A stretch of 64,000 bases of DNA, taken from Chitinophaga sp. 180180018-3 (GTDB lineage: Bacteria > Bacteroidota > Bacteroidia > Chitinophagales > Chitinophagaceae). Positions 53,683 through 62,100 of the stretch are shown one piece after another (the stretch's first letter is position 1; every line of letters begins with the position of its first letter). The notes beneath the pieces are model-generated. The model worked only from the letters and a program-made list of their open reading frames with translations. It ran no database searches and was not told the origin of the DNA. The translations under genes were made by a program, and so were the position numbers. The stretch spans positions 806,001 through 870,000 of the forward strand of contig NZ_CP140772.1 in assembly GCF_037893185.1 (NCBI RefSeq). Reading direction: 5' to 3'.

Positions 53683-54390
53683 ATGAGTATCAAGGGGATT
53701 TTCCCAATAGATAAGTGGGATTTTAAAAGCGAATCTATTTTTGCGGACCTGCCTCCCGCAGATTATGAACTATTGACTATACACAAAAGCGAGCAGATAT
53801 ATAAAAAGAATGAAATGATTTTCCGGGAGGGTGCCTATCCTTCCGGAATTTTCTATATTAGCAAGGGAAAAGTTAAAAAATATAAAGCCGACCGCGACGG
53901 CAAAGAGCAGATTGTCTACATTGCCAATACAGGCCAGCTGCTTGGGTATCACGCTATTCTTTCGGGAGATCCATACCCGGATTCGGCCGCAGCTATGGAG
54001 GAAAGCACGATAGCTTTTATTCCGAAGGAAGATTTTTTAAATGCCATAGAACATTCCGCTGTATTGAACGGCAGATTACTGAAAGCGTTAAGTCATGAAT
54101 TTGCTGTGTTAGTTAACAGCGTGACAATGTTTGCTCAAAAAACAGTGAGAGAGCGGCTGGCTCTCCAGTTGATTATTGTCCGGGAAAAATACAAGGCCAA
54201 TTTCGCTGATGGAATGCCGATAGAAATAAATGTCAGCCGGGAAGATCTTGCCAGCCTGGTAGGCACGGCCAGGGAAAACGTAGTGAGGGTGCTTGCCGAA
54301 TTTAAAGAGGCGGGAATTTTGACCACAAAGGGGAGGAAAATTATTATCCGGGATGTAAAGAAATTAATTGAGATAGCGAATTATCAATAG
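53683..54390 (+). CDS. Crp/Fnr-family transcriptional regulator (paralogue 2)
   Basis: A 235-residue regulator aligning end to end with the one at 49355 (FPIDKWDFKSES, MIFREG, YPDSAAAMEESTIAFIPKEDF, VREDLASLVGTARENVVRVLAEFKEAGILTTKGRKI). By eye more than half the residues are identical. The start was set at the ATG giving MSIKGIFP, matching paralogue 1. No Fe-S cysteines. Two such paralogues 4 kb apart suggest local duplication with diverged signal sensing. It diverges from the methyltransferase gene and converges with YoaK. Confidence 0.92.
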   Translation: MSIKGIFPIDKWDFKSESIFADLPPADYELLTIHKSEQIYKKNEMIFREGAYPSGIFYISKGKVKKYKADRDGKEQIVYIANTGQLLGYHAILSGDPYPDSAAAMEESTIAFIPKEDFLNAIEHSAVLNGRLLKALSHEFAVLVNSVTMFAQKTVRERLALQLIIVREKYKANFADGMPIEINVSREDLASLVGTARENVVRVLAEFKEAGILTTKGRKIIIRDVKKLIEIANYQ

Positions 54391-54406
54391 GGATTTACAC
54401 CTCATT

Positions 54407-55138
54407 TTAATTCTCACGCGCCCTGATGCGATGCACCATCTTAGTGAATCTTATGCGAAACGCATCATAGAACAACGCAATTACCAATATAGCTGCAGGA
54501 AGATAAAATGTATAATACTTCATTTGCAGATAGGCATAACCCCCTATTATTCCACCAATCAGGAAAAATATAATAATCACCAGTCTCAGTATAATTTTTC
54601 TTTTTACTGCCACTGTGTTTTTGCTGGTACCCGATATTAAGGTATGCAAATCGATACCCAGGTCGGTAAACATTCCGGTTAAATGGGTTGTTCTGACAAC
54701 TGATCCTGAAATGGTGGATACCAGTGCATTCTGCATGCCCATAGCGAAAAGCAGGCTGCCGGCGAAATATTCCGTTTTGACAATGGAATGATCGAAAGTA
54801 TAGCCAAAGCTTCCTATCAATACCAGTATTATTATTTCAATTACGATTGGAATTGTGTATACCAGTCTTTTATGTTCCCCTACTTTCCCAATACAATAGC
54901 TGGAAAAGTAGGCCCCGGCGAGAAAAAGTAACAGCCATAAACCAACCATCCTGGTGGAGCGAAGATCGCCTGTTGCCAGTTTATGTGCTAACAATGCTGC
55001 GTGGCCGGTGACGTTGGTGGTTAATACTGAAAAGGCAAAAAGCCCGGCTGCGTTTACCATTCCGGCTGTTGAGCATAATAAGACTGCCAGCCGTAAATTC
55101 TGCTTATAGTTTCTTTTACTTCCTGTATGACGTAGCAT
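54407..55138 (-). CDS. YoaK-family (DUF1275) membrane protein
   Basis: A 243-residue membrane protein with about six hydrophobic segments and the family features NAAGLFAFSVLTTNVTGH near residue 30-47 and QNALVSTISGSVVRTTHLTGMFTDLG near residue 135-160. DUF1275 proteins are abundant, and their function is not established. It converges closely (16-bp gap) with the second Crp/Fnr gene. Confidence 0.9.
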   Translation of the reverse strand: MLRHTGSKRNYKQNLRLAVLLCSTAGMVNAAGLFAFSVLTTNVTGHAALLAHKLATGDLRSTRMVGLWLLLFLAGAYFSSYCIGKVGEHKRLVYTIPIVIEIIILVLIGSFGYTFDHSIVKTEYFAGSLLFAMGMQNALVSTISGSVVRTTHLTGMFTDLGIDLHTLISGTSKNTVAVKRKIILRLVIIIFFLIGGIIGGYAYLQMKYYTFYLPAAILVIALFYDAFRIRFTKMVHRIRAREN

Positions 55139-55286
55139 TTGCTATCTTCATTGAACAATCCCTCAGTAGCATCAAAGGTAACAGCAGATTGATTCCCCGA
55201 TAATTGACCGTTTGCAATGGAAAAATTGCAGAAGATCACTTTTGGAAGAGTGGGCTGTATCAGTCAACCCACTCTCTGCCTTCCTC
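55139..55286. other. Gap between ABC-F and YoaK genes with a short hairpin
   Basis: AGAGTGGG (55249-55256) can pair with CCCACTCT (55270-55277). No T-run follows on either strand, so it is at best a weak terminator of the ABC-F gene. Confidence 0.3.
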
Positions 55287-56879
55287 CTACAAATATACTT
55301 CTTTCTTTATTCCAATATCTTCCAGAAAAACATTGTCATGCGAAATAACCACCAGCGTTCCCTTGTATCCTGCAAATATCTTTGCCAGCATACGGATATT
55401 CGCCAGATCGAGGTTATTCACCGGTTCATCAAGGAAAATAATATCCGGTGTCTGGTTTTGCAGTATCATACAACATAATGTCAGGCGCAGCATTTCGCCG
55501 CCACTTAACACTGCACATGATTTATCCCAGCTCTCTGGTTTGAACAGGAAATTAGCCAGCAGTGTATGTACTTTAGCCGGCTCCAGTCCGGTTGCATTGA
55601 AATCCAGCGCTTGTTCCAGTACTGTTTTTTGCCGGTTAACCAGGCTATAATCCTGATCCAGCAACAAACTTGTACAGGGAGCCATTCTGATGTTTCCGGA
55701 AGTGGGATGTAATTGGCCGAGTAATAGTTTCAGCAAGGTGCTTTTCCCACTGCCATTTGCGCCGGAAACAGACAGCCTGTCGCCACTGCGTATAATGAAG
55801 TCCAACGGCGCAGGCCAGAGTGATTGCCCGCTTTCATACGCATAATTGAGGCCATTTACTTCTATGAGTATTTTGCCGGGTGGTAATACCGGATTATCGA
55901 AATAGCCTTTCATGATCTGTTCTATTTGTACCATGGAGGCTGCTTCCTGCAGATCGTTCCGAAGTTCGGTTACCTTATTGCTGTGTACATCCTTCAGTCG
56001 TGCTGTGCTTCCTTCAGCAGCATTTCTCCTGGCATTCAGGAGGCCCTTAGGCTCGCTGCTATGCATCGTCTTTTTCCTGGACACCGCATCAGCATGCTGT
56101 TTCCTTTCCAGGGTTTGCTGCTGTTTCAGCTTTGCCTCTTTCAATGCTTTTTCGTGCCATGCCAGCTTGTGGGCAGATGCTGCTGTTTCGATTGCCTTCT
56201 GTTCGGCATAGAAATCATAGTTACCTCCATAGGTTTTGATATTGCCTGATTGTAACTCCAGTATGGGCGTGCATTTGCGAAGCAGTTCCCGGTCATGGCT
56301 GGTAAGCATCACTCCCGCGTTGGTGTTATCCATCCATTCGTATAGCCGTTTACGTGCCACACGATCGAGGTGGTTGGTAGGCTCATCCAGCAGCACAATA
56401 TCCGGTTCGAAGATGTCGATACCGGAGAGAAACAATTTGGTGCGCATGCCTCCGCTTAGCTGGCGGAGTGGTTGATCCAGCGCAATGCCGCTGATATGCC
56501 ATGCCGCAAATGCAGCTTCACATCGGGCAGTAATATCCCAGTGATGCTCGAGCAGATCGTAGTAGTGCTGATCTGTAGAACCCTGTTCTATGGCCTGCAA
56601 TGCAGCCAGGAGTGGCGCTATTCCCAGCGCTTCAGCAACGGTCAGCTGATCGAACTGACCATAATGCTGTGGCACATAGTGCAGGCGTCCGTTGACGTGC
56701 AGCTCGCCGGTATAATTTTTCAAATGACCGGCGATCATTTTTAGCAGCGTACTTTTACCTGCTCCGTTATTACCTACAATAGCTGTTTTCTCATTTTTTC
56801 TGAGCGTGAAACTAATGTCGTTGAAGAGCAACTGGTGATTGGATGTATGAAAATTGATATGTTGTGCGATGATATACAT
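55287..56879 (-). CDS. ABC-F family ATPase
   Basis: A 530-residue soluble protein with two ABC ATPase domains and no membrane segment. Walker A motifs GNNGAGKST (residues 36-44) and GANGSGKST (about 372-380), signature sequences LSGGMRTKLFLSG and LSGGEMLRLTL, and Walker B LLDEPTNHLD and FLDEPVNNLD are all intact. The linker between domains is long and basic with alternating charges. ABC-F proteins act on the ribosome, as translation factors or as antibiotic-resistance (ARE) proteins; linker sequence alone does not settle which. Confidence 0.93.
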   Translation of the reverse strand: MYIIAQHINFHTSNHQLLFNDISFTLRKNEKTAIVGNNGAGKSTLLKMIAGHLKNYTGELHVNGRLHYVPQHYGQFDQLTVAEALGIAPLLAALQAIEQGSTDQHYYDLLEHHWDITARCEAAFAAWHISGIALDQPLRQLSGGMRTKLFLSGIDIFEPDIVLLDEPTNHLDRVARKRLYEWMDNTNAGVMLTSHDRELLRKCTPILELQSGNIKTYGGNYDFYAEQKAIETAASAHKLAWHEKALKEAKLKQQQTLERKQHADAVSRKKTMHSSEPKGLLNARRNAAEGSTARLKDVHSNKVTELRNDLQEAASMVQIEQIMKGYFDNPVLPPGKILIEVNGLNYAYESGQSLWPAPLDFIIRSGDRLSVSGANGSGKSTLLKLLLGQLHPTSGNIRMAPCTSLLLDQDYSLVNRQKTVLEQALDFNATGLEPAKVHTLLANFLFKPESWDKSCAVLSGGEMLRLTLCCMILQNQTPDIIFLDEPVNNLDLANIRMLAKIFAGYKGTLVVISHDNVFLEDIGIKKEVYL

Positions 56880-57104
56880 GTGATAGCTGTTGTTGATGGG
56901 AAATAGAATGAAGTAGCCTGTGGGAAGGATGTAAGTTTCATGTCAGTAAAATTTAAATGATTGAATCGGGTGATGTATTAACAGCAATACCGTTTGGTTT
57001 GCTCAGATAGCAGCGGGAGCTGCGGATATGTGGATGTTATATTTTCATGATGGGGCAAAGGTAAGTATTTATTTCATTTATCGAAACATTTTCCGCCCGA
57101 GGGC
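56880..57104. other. Gap upstream of the ABC-F gene
   Basis: 225 bp between ABC-F and HxlR, both on the minus strand. Contains no strong hairpin and no coding sequence that I can support; the HxlR transcript presumably ends here. Confidence 0.3.
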
Positions 57105-57485
57105 TTACCTGGCTTCGACGCCGGCGAACCATTCTTCTTTCTGTTCCATTAATTGCCTGAACGTGTCCAGGTAACCATAGCCCCAGTTTTCCATGACTGA
57201 AATTACCGGCAGAACGGTTTCTCCAAACGGTGTCAGGTAGTATTCCACTTTTGGGGGAAGCTGGGGATAGATCTCTCTTCTGATGATGCCGTGGAATTCC
57301 AGTTCTCTCAGTTGAAGATTCAGTACCCGCCGGCTGGCCGTTGGTATTGCCCGCTGCAGATCGCTTGGCCTGCGCGTGCCCTGGTTGATGAGGTATACCA
57401 GGTAAGCTTTCCATTTACCACCTAAAATTTCCATGAGAACAGCCAGCCCGCAGTTAAAGTCCTTGATCATCTTTTTCTCGTACAT
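57105..57485 (-). CDS. HxlR-family transcriptional regulator
   Basis: A 126-residue winged-helix protein with the HxlR signature: CGLAVLMEILGGKWKAYLVYLI, RRPSDLQRAIPTASRRVLNLQLRELE (recognition helix) and PPKVEYYLTPFGETVLPVI. HxlR proteins often respond to reactive electrophiles or redox stress, commonly through a cysteine near the N-terminus; Cys12 or so precedes GLAVLMEI. It diverges from the IRED-like gene and likely controls it. The ATG giving MYEKKM was used rather than an ATG eleven codons upstream. Confidence 0.9.
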   Translation of the reverse strand: MYEKKMIKDFNCGLAVLMEILGGKWKAYLVYLINQGTRRPSDLQRAIPTASRRVLNLQLRELEFHGIIRREIYPQLPPKVEYYLTPFGETVLPVISVMENWGYGYLDTFRQLMEQKEEWFAGVEAR

Positions 57486-57536
57486 CGTTTTTTGTTTTGG
57501 TGGTACAAAAATAGCCATATGTACGTTTTCAGGGGC

Positions 57537-57558
57537 ATAGGGAAAAAATTTTCCCTAT
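57537..57558. promoter_or_regulatory. Candidate HxlR operator
   Basis: ATAGGGAAAA (57537-57546) and TTTTCCCTAT (57549-57558) form a 10-bp inverted repeat with a 2-bp gap, in the middle of the divergent region. A further TTTCCCTTAT half-site follows at about 57569-57578. The position suits an operator shared by hxlR and the oxidoreductase gene. Confidence 0.5.
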
Positions 57559-57628
57559 AGGAACATAATTTCCCTTATTGTCAGCTTTCCCGGATATCCT
57601 TCACTTTGTGCCAGAAAAAAGTAATAAA

Positions 57629-58510
57629 ATGACAGCTATTCAAACAACGAAAGAAAAAGTAACGCTGATTGGACTGGGGGCCATGGGATCCGTACTGGGA
57701 AATCTGTTGCTCGATAACAATTTCGGGCTCACCGTCTGGAATCGCAGCGAGGAAAAAGCAACACCATTCACCGCAAGGGGGGCGGCCTGGCACAGCGATG
57801 TGGCCAAAGCAGTGGACGCCAGCAGGATAGTGATAGTATGTATTACTAACTACGTTGCAACGAGGGAGTTGCTCGATGGGGTATCGTTGAATAACAAAGT
57901 ACTGGTGCAGCTGAGTTCAGGCACCCCTCAGGATGCAAAAGAAACCGAAATATGGGCGAAGGAAAAAGGAGCCATTTACCTGGATGGAGCCATCATGGCT
58001 ACTCCCCGGCAGATGGGCCAGCCGGATAGTCCTATTTTCTTTTCAGGATCTGAAGCCGGCTTTAAAGAGAGTGGGCCGGCGCTGAAAGCATTGGCCGGAA
58101 CCCTGCTGTACCTGGGAGAAGGAGCAGGTAAAGCATCTGCATGGGATCTGGCAACATTATCTACGATATTTGGTATGCTGACAGGCTTCCTGCATGGGGC
58201 GCTGATGATGGAAGCAGAAGGACTGAGAGTGGATGAACTGGGCACTGTCATTGGCCAGATAGCACCGGTACTGGGGCAGATGGTGAAGAGCACCGGCGAT
58301 GATATACAGATTGGGCATTACAGCGATCCGGAAAGCTCCCTGGCAATTTGTGCGCATGTATTTGAATTGCTGATCAGGCATGCGAAAGAAGCAGGGATCA
58401 GCCACGATATACCATCGTTTGAGCTGGCGCTTTATAACCGGGGTGTGGCCGGTGGCTGGGGTAACAGTCGCCTCGCAGCGCTGATGAACATTCTCCGGCA
58501 GAAACCGTGA
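57629..58510 (+). CDS. IRED-like NAD(P)-dependent oxidoreductase
   Basis: A 293-residue member of the 6-phosphogluconate/beta-hydroxyacid dehydrogenase superfamily, with Rossmann motif GLGAMG (residues 15-20) and an NADP-type WNRSEEKA. YLDGAIMATPRQMG, SGSEAGF and the C-terminal helical domain with AWDLATL resemble imine reductases, the Asp in that segment occupying the catalytic position of D-type IREDs. The 293-residue length also fits IREDs. The start was set at the ATG giving MTAIQTTKEKV; an upstream TTG adds 17 less plausible residues. It is divergent from HxlR. Confidence 0.85.
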   Translation: MTAIQTTKEKVTLIGLGAMGSVLGNLLLDNNFGLTVWNRSEEKATPFTARGAAWHSDVAKAVDASRIVIVCITNYVATRELLDGVSLNNKVLVQLSSGTPQDAKETEIWAKEKGAIYLDGAIMATPRQMGQPDSPIFFSGSEAGFKESGPALKALAGTLLYLGEGAGKASAWDLATLSTIFGMLTGFLHGALMMEAEGLRVDELGTVIGQIAPVLGQMVKSTGDDIQIGHYSDPESSLAICAHVFELLIRHAKEAGISHDIPSFELALYNRGVAGGWGNSRLAALMNILRQKP

Positions 58511-58517
58511 GATGAGC

Positions 58518-58553
58518 CAGCCTGCTGTTGATATCGCAGCAGGCTGTTTTTTT
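58518..58553 (+). terminator. Terminator between convergent genes
   Basis: CAGCCTGCTG (58518-58527) pairs with CAGCAGGCTG (58537-58546), a perfect 10-bp stem with a 9-nt loop, followed by seven T's on the plus strand. Confidence 0.9.
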
Positions 58554-58563
58554 GCAGCAGTGA

Positions 58564-59142
58564 TTACAGGATACCTTCCAGCCGCAGATGTTGCAGCAGC
58601 ATGATGGTTTTTCCATCCCTGATTGTGCCCTGTTTCATCATGCGCCATGCATCTTCAAATGTTATCTCCATCACTTCAATATCTTCCTGCTCTGCTTCCA
58701 GCCCGCCTCCGTCGTGCACCTGCATGTCTTTCGTATATTCGGCGATAAAGAAATAAAGGATCTCCGTTACTGATCCGGGCGACATATACGCCTCATATAC
58801 CTTCCGCACTTCTTTCACCTGGTATCCGGTTTCTTCTTCCGCTTCTCTGCGGATAGCGTCTTCCGGATGATCATTATCCAACAGGCCGGCACATACTTCA
58901 ATCAGCATCCCGCTGGTATTGCCATTCACGTAAGTGGGGAGCCGGAACTGCCGGGTGAGGATCACAGTTCGCCGGATGCTATCGTATAGCAGAATGGCGG
59001 CGCCATTACCTCTGTCGTACACTTCCCGGGTTTGTATTTTCGGTTGGCCGGAAGAACGCTGGTAATGATAGGTGATCTTCCTTAAAAGATACCAGTTATC
59101 TGAAAGCAGTTTTTCTTCCTTTATCTGAATGGATGGATTCAT
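58564..59142 (-). CDS. nudK: GDP-mannose pyrophosphatase NudK
   Basis: A 192-residue Nudix hydrolase that cleaves GDP-mannose to GMP and mannose 1-phosphate. It follows E. coli NudK closely: [14 protein letters not shown] at the N-terminus, [28 protein letters not shown], and the Nudix box at residues 85-107 ending [27 protein letters not shown] is also characteristic. The start was set at the ATG giving [12 protein letters not shown]; an ATG 14 codons upstream adds poorly conserved sequence. It diverges from the DeoR-type regulator. Confidence 0.93.
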   Translation of the reverse strand: MNPSIQIKEEKLLSDNWYLLRKITYHYQRSSGQPKIQTREVYDRGNGAAILLYDSIRRTVILTRQFRLPTYVNGNTSGMLIEVCAGLLDNDHPEDAIRREAEEETGYQVKEVRKVYEAYMSPGSVTEILYFFIAEYTKDMQVHDGGGLEAEQEDIEVMEITFEDAWRMMKQGTIRDGKTIMLLQHLRLEGIL

Positions 59143-59156
59143 AAAAATGATTGTAT

Positions 59157-59185
59157 TTGATCGAAATTGATTATTTTTGATCAAA
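59157..59185. promoter_or_regulatory. Candidate DeoR-type operator between nudK and the regulator
   Basis: Two near-identical sites, TTTGATCGAA (59157-59166) and palindromic TTTGATCAAA (59176-59185), 19 bp apart. The second overlaps a TATTTTTG -7 box (59172-59179) preceded by TTG at 59151-59153 with 18-bp spacing. This fits autoregulation of the DeoR gene and control of nudK. Confidence 0.5.
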
Positions 59186-59198
59186 TATAGTATTTGTT

Positions 59199-59963
59199 AT
59201 GGGATTTCCGGAAAGAAAGAAAAAGATCCTGCAGGCATTGGAAGATGCAGGAGATATGGAGGTGCAGGCTTTATCAGGGCAGCTGGGAATATCTGCAGTT
59301 ACCATTCGCCGGGATCTGCAGCAGCTTGCGGAGGAAGGATTGCTGGTGAGAACTCACGGAGGGGCCATGAAAATGGAGAGCGGGCCGGCGTTTCCTGGTT
59401 TTGTGGAGAAGGCAGGAGCAGCATCGGCAGAAAAGCAGTATATCGGTGAACTGGCAGCATCGCTGGTGAAACCCGGCGACACTATTTTTATGGACTGCGG
59501 GAGCACTGTGTTTTGTATGTGTGCACACCTGAAGCAGGTGCCCGGGCTGCGGATCATCACCAACTCATTGCCGGTATTGGCAGCATTGATGGAAGTAGCA
59601 GGCGTAGAGGTGAATCTTGTGGGAGGGGAGGTAGACCGTGAACGGAAAGCCATGCATGGCTTAAAGGCCATACAACATATTGAAAGTTATCATGCAGATA
59701 AGGCGTTTATAGGGGTTGATGGTCTTTCCGTCAACAAGGGACTTACAGCTTACAGTGAGAAGGAAGCCAGTATCAGCAGGGCTATGAGCAGCAATGCCAA
59801 CAGGGTGTACCTGCTTTGCGATGCCTCCAAAATAGGGAAGGACAGCTACCTGAAGTTTGCGCCATTATCGATGTTTGACCATCTGATTACGGATAAGGGA
59901 ATTTCAAAACAGCAGAAACGGGCACTGGAAAAAGCAGGAGTTAGCCTGATCAATGCTATCTAA
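59199..59963 (+). CDS. DeoR/GlpR-family transcriptional regulator
   Basis: A 254-residue regulator. N-terminal HTH: ALSGQLGISAVTIRRDLQQLAEEGLLVRTHGGAM. C-terminal sugar-phosphate-sensing domain: DTIFMDCGSTVFCMC, TNSLPVL, GGEVDRERKAMHGL, ADKAFIGVDGLS and LLCDASKIGKDSYLKF. DeoR proteins bind phosphorylated sugars; here the neighbour hydrolyses GDP-mannose, so a mannose-phosphate-type signal is plausible but inferred. Confidence 0.95.
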   Translation: MGFPERKKKILQALEDAGDMEVQALSGQLGISAVTIRRDLQQLAEEGLLVRTHGGAMKMESGPAFPGFVEKAGAASAEKQYIGELAASLVKPGDTIFMDCGSTVFCMCAHLKQVPGLRIITNSLPVLAALMEVAGVEVNLVGGEVDRERKAMHGLKAIQHIESYHADKAFIGVDGLSVNKGLTAYSEKEASISRAMSSNANRVYLLCDASKIGKDSYLKFAPLSMFDHLITDKGISKQQKRALEKAGVSLINAI

Positions 59964-60070
59964 TCAAAGTGCCTGAAAATTAAATAATGCCTTTTTTTAT
60001 CAACAAAGGAATCACTACCTTTATATCATATCAACCAAAAGCTTTTCACAAGCATCTTTACTTGTTATTT

Positions 60071-60078
60071 TATTTTTG
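60071..60078 (+). promoter_or_regulatory. -7 box immediately upstream of the ECF sigma gene (TATTTTTG)
   Basis: An exact TAnnTTTG match ending 6 bp before the GTG at 60085. If it is used, the transcript would be nearly leaderless. No convincing -33 element was seen. Confidence 0.35.
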
Positions 60079-60084
60079 TGTACC

Positions 60085-60660
60085 GTGCTAAGAAGTAATG
60101 AACATGATTTACTTTTAAGGACATCTCAGGGCGACGAAGCCGCCTTTGCGGAGCTATTTCACACTTATTATAATAGATTAGGGGCCTTCGTAATACAGCT
60201 GACAGGGTCTCTTCCACTGGCGGAAGAAATTGTGCAGGAAGTGTTTATCCGGGTCTGGGAAAAACGGGATAAACTGGATCATGTGGAGCATTTTCATTCT
60301 TATCTGTATACCATTGCCAAGAACTATACCTTTTCATTTCTGAAAAAAATGGGCCGTGAGCTGGCACAGAAAAAGGAATGGGAGCGAAGGGTATTGACGG
60401 AAGAAGAAGAGCAGGTGAATGCCTACCGTCAGATCATAGAACAGGCTGTTTCGGCACTTCCTGAACAGCGGCAGCGGGTTTACCTGCTCAGTCGGGATGA
60501 AGGGCTCAGACAGGCGGAAATCGCTGAGCGGCTGGCCATCTCTCTGGAAACTGTTAAGAAACATATGGTACTGGCATTGCGTTCTATCCGTACTTACGCC
60601 ATGGCACATCCTGAAATTCATATGCTTATCATTTTATTAAGTACCCGCAGTCGCTTCTGA
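60085..60660 (+). CDS. ECF RNA polymerase sigma factor (SusC/FecR-linked)
   Basis: A 191-residue sigma-70 family protein with region 2 (AELFHTYYNRLGAFVIQLTGSLPLAEEIVQEVFIRVWEKR) and region 4 (LPEQRQRVYLLSRDEGLRQAEIAERLAISLETVKKHM), the ECF arrangement with no region 3. It has no in-frame ATG near the N-terminus; GTG at 60085 (MLRSNEHD) or TTG at 60076 are the candidates, and GTG was chosen. It precedes an anti-sigma FecR and a SusC-type receptor, so it should drive that uptake locus on receiving an outer-membrane signal. Confidence 0.93.
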   Translation: MLRSNEHDLLLRTSQGDEAAFAELFHTYYNRLGAFVIQLTGSLPLAEEIVQEVFIRVWEKRDKLDHVEHFHSYLYTIAKNYTFSFLKKMGRELAQKKEWERRVLTEEEEQVNAYRQIIEQAVSALPEQRQRVYLLSRDEGLRQAEIAERLAISLETVKKHMVLALRSIRTYAMAHPEIHMLIILLSTRSRF

Positions 60661-60730
60661 AAAAAAATTTTCCCGCATTACCTCTTTTCATACCTCCTGG
60701 CTGTCTTATTATACAGAACGCTTTACGCTG

Positions 60731-61876
60731 ATGGACAACAACAGGTTACGTTATCTTTTAAGCCGGCATTTTGATAAAACGCTGATACCTGAAGAACAGG
60801 CTGAGTTGAGTCATTTTCTGAACGATCCGGAACAGGATGCCCATCTGGAGTTATTAATAGAAGAAGCCTGGATACGTTCCAGTGAAAGCGACGATGCTGT
60901 ATTCGGTGAATCTGGTCTGCAACCACCGGTGCCGGGGGAGGTACATAAAGGGCCGGTAAGGCGGATGTATTTTCTCCGTTGGGCAGCTGCCGTATTATTG
61001 CTGATAGCTGCAGGCACCACATGGATGCTGATAAACAGGCAACAGCTGCACGACGACAAGAACAAAATGAATGACCCGGAGCCGGGAAGCAATAAAGCAG
61101 TGCTCACTCTGGGAGACGGTGCGAGCATAACGCTTGACAGCAGCCTGAAAGGCAGGCTGGCAATGCAGGGGAATGTACAATTGAGTGCCCGTCCGGGAGT
61201 GTTGAGCTATAGCAATAATACAGCTGGTGCAGCTGGCACTGTTATCTACAACACGCTCACCACCCCCAAAGGAGGGCAGTATCAACTACAGCTTCCGGAT
61301 GGTTCGAAAGTATGGCTGAATGCAGCCTCCTCGTTGAAATACCCTACCGCATTTACCGGCAAAGAAAGACGTGTTGTACTAACCGGTGAAGCTTATTTTG
61401 AAATAGCAGCAAACAGTGCGCAGCCCTTTTTTGTGACGGTCAATAACGCAGATATAGCTGTATTAGGCACCAGCTTTAACGTCATGGCCTACAGGAACGA
61501 AATAACTATGGCCACCACCTTGCTGGAAGGTGCTGTGAAAGTAAGCCGGGATAACGAATCCGGCATATTGAAGCCCGGAGAACAATTATTAATGAAAGAA
61601 GGAGAAAAGATCCGGATAAATCATCATGCCGATACAGAGCAGGCCATCGCCTGGAAAAATGGATTCACGTCTTTTAAAGGCGCGGATATCCGCACCATCA
61701 TGAGGCAGGTAGAAAGGTGGTATGATGTAGAGGTGGTATATAGTGGAGATGTACCGGCACGCAGCTTCACGGGCGACATTCCGCGGGATGCGCATCTCTC
61801 TGAATTACTGAAAATACTCGAAGTAAGCCGGATAAAATTCAAACTGGAAGGACGTCGTCTTACTGTAATGCCCTGA
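60731..61876 (+). CDS. FecR-type anti-sigma factor
   Basis: A 381-residue inner-membrane protein. N-terminal ~90 residues bind the sigma factor; one membrane segment (WAAAVLLLIAAGTTWMLI) lies near residue 85-100; the periplasmic FecR domain has TPKGGQYQLQLPDGSKVWLNAASSLKYPTAF, GEAYFEI and VLGTSFNVMAY; and the C-terminal DUF4974/STN-like domain ends FKLEGRRLTVMP. It holds the preceding ECF sigma until the SusC receptor signals. It lies 70 bp after the sigma gene. Confidence 0.95.
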   Translation: MDNNRLRYLLSRHFDKTLIPEEQAELSHFLNDPEQDAHLELLIEEAWIRSSESDDAVFGESGLQPPVPGEVHKGPVRRMYFLRWAAAVLLLIAAGTTWMLINRQQLHDDKNKMNDPEPGSNKAVLTLGDGASITLDSSLKGRLAMQGNVQLSARPGVLSYSNNTAGAAGTVIYNTLTTPKGGQYQLQLPDGSKVWLNAASSLKYPTAFTGKERRVVLTGEAYFEIAANSAQPFFVTVNNADIAVLGTSFNVMAYRNEITMATTLLEGAVKVSRDNESGILKPGEQLLMKEGEKIRINHHADTEQAIAWKNGFTSFKGADIRTIMRQVERWYDVEVVYSGDVPARSFTGDIPRDAHLSELLKILEVSRIKFKLEGRRLTVMP

Positions 61877-62100
61877 TGACTATATGAGCTTATGAGATTA
61901 ACAATTTATTAGGTCAATCAAATTCACTTGTTTATGAATAACAGCCCATGACCAGGAGATATCACCGGTAAATAAAACCAGAGGTGATCTCACCCACCCC
62001 TGGTTGATGTCCGGATCTGATTTCTGGCGCTAACCAAGATTTATCCACATCCAAACATTGCAAATGTATGCAATCCAATTGTCATGCAGGTACTTTTCGC
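61877..62100. other. Gap between FecR and the SusC-type receptor genes
   Basis: 224 bp with no coding sequence. A weak inverted repeat lies at 61951-62004 (ACCAGGAGATATCACC against GGTGATCT and CCTGGT). A single perfect DnaA box (TTATCCACA, 62041-62049) and a short inverted repeat ATTGC…GCAAT (62057-62074) are also present. No clear promoter. Confidence 0.35.

Noticed and set aside
61951..62004. A weak inverted repeat in the FecR-SusC gap that might be a leader structure
   Set aside because: Arms are interrupted by a 2-nt bulge and an unpaired 8-nt stretch; probably chance.
62041..62049. A perfect DnaA box (TTATCCACA) upstream of the SusC-type gene
   Set aside because: Only one box was found and no A+T-rich unwinding region or origin-linked gene lies next to it; one box is not evidence of an origin.
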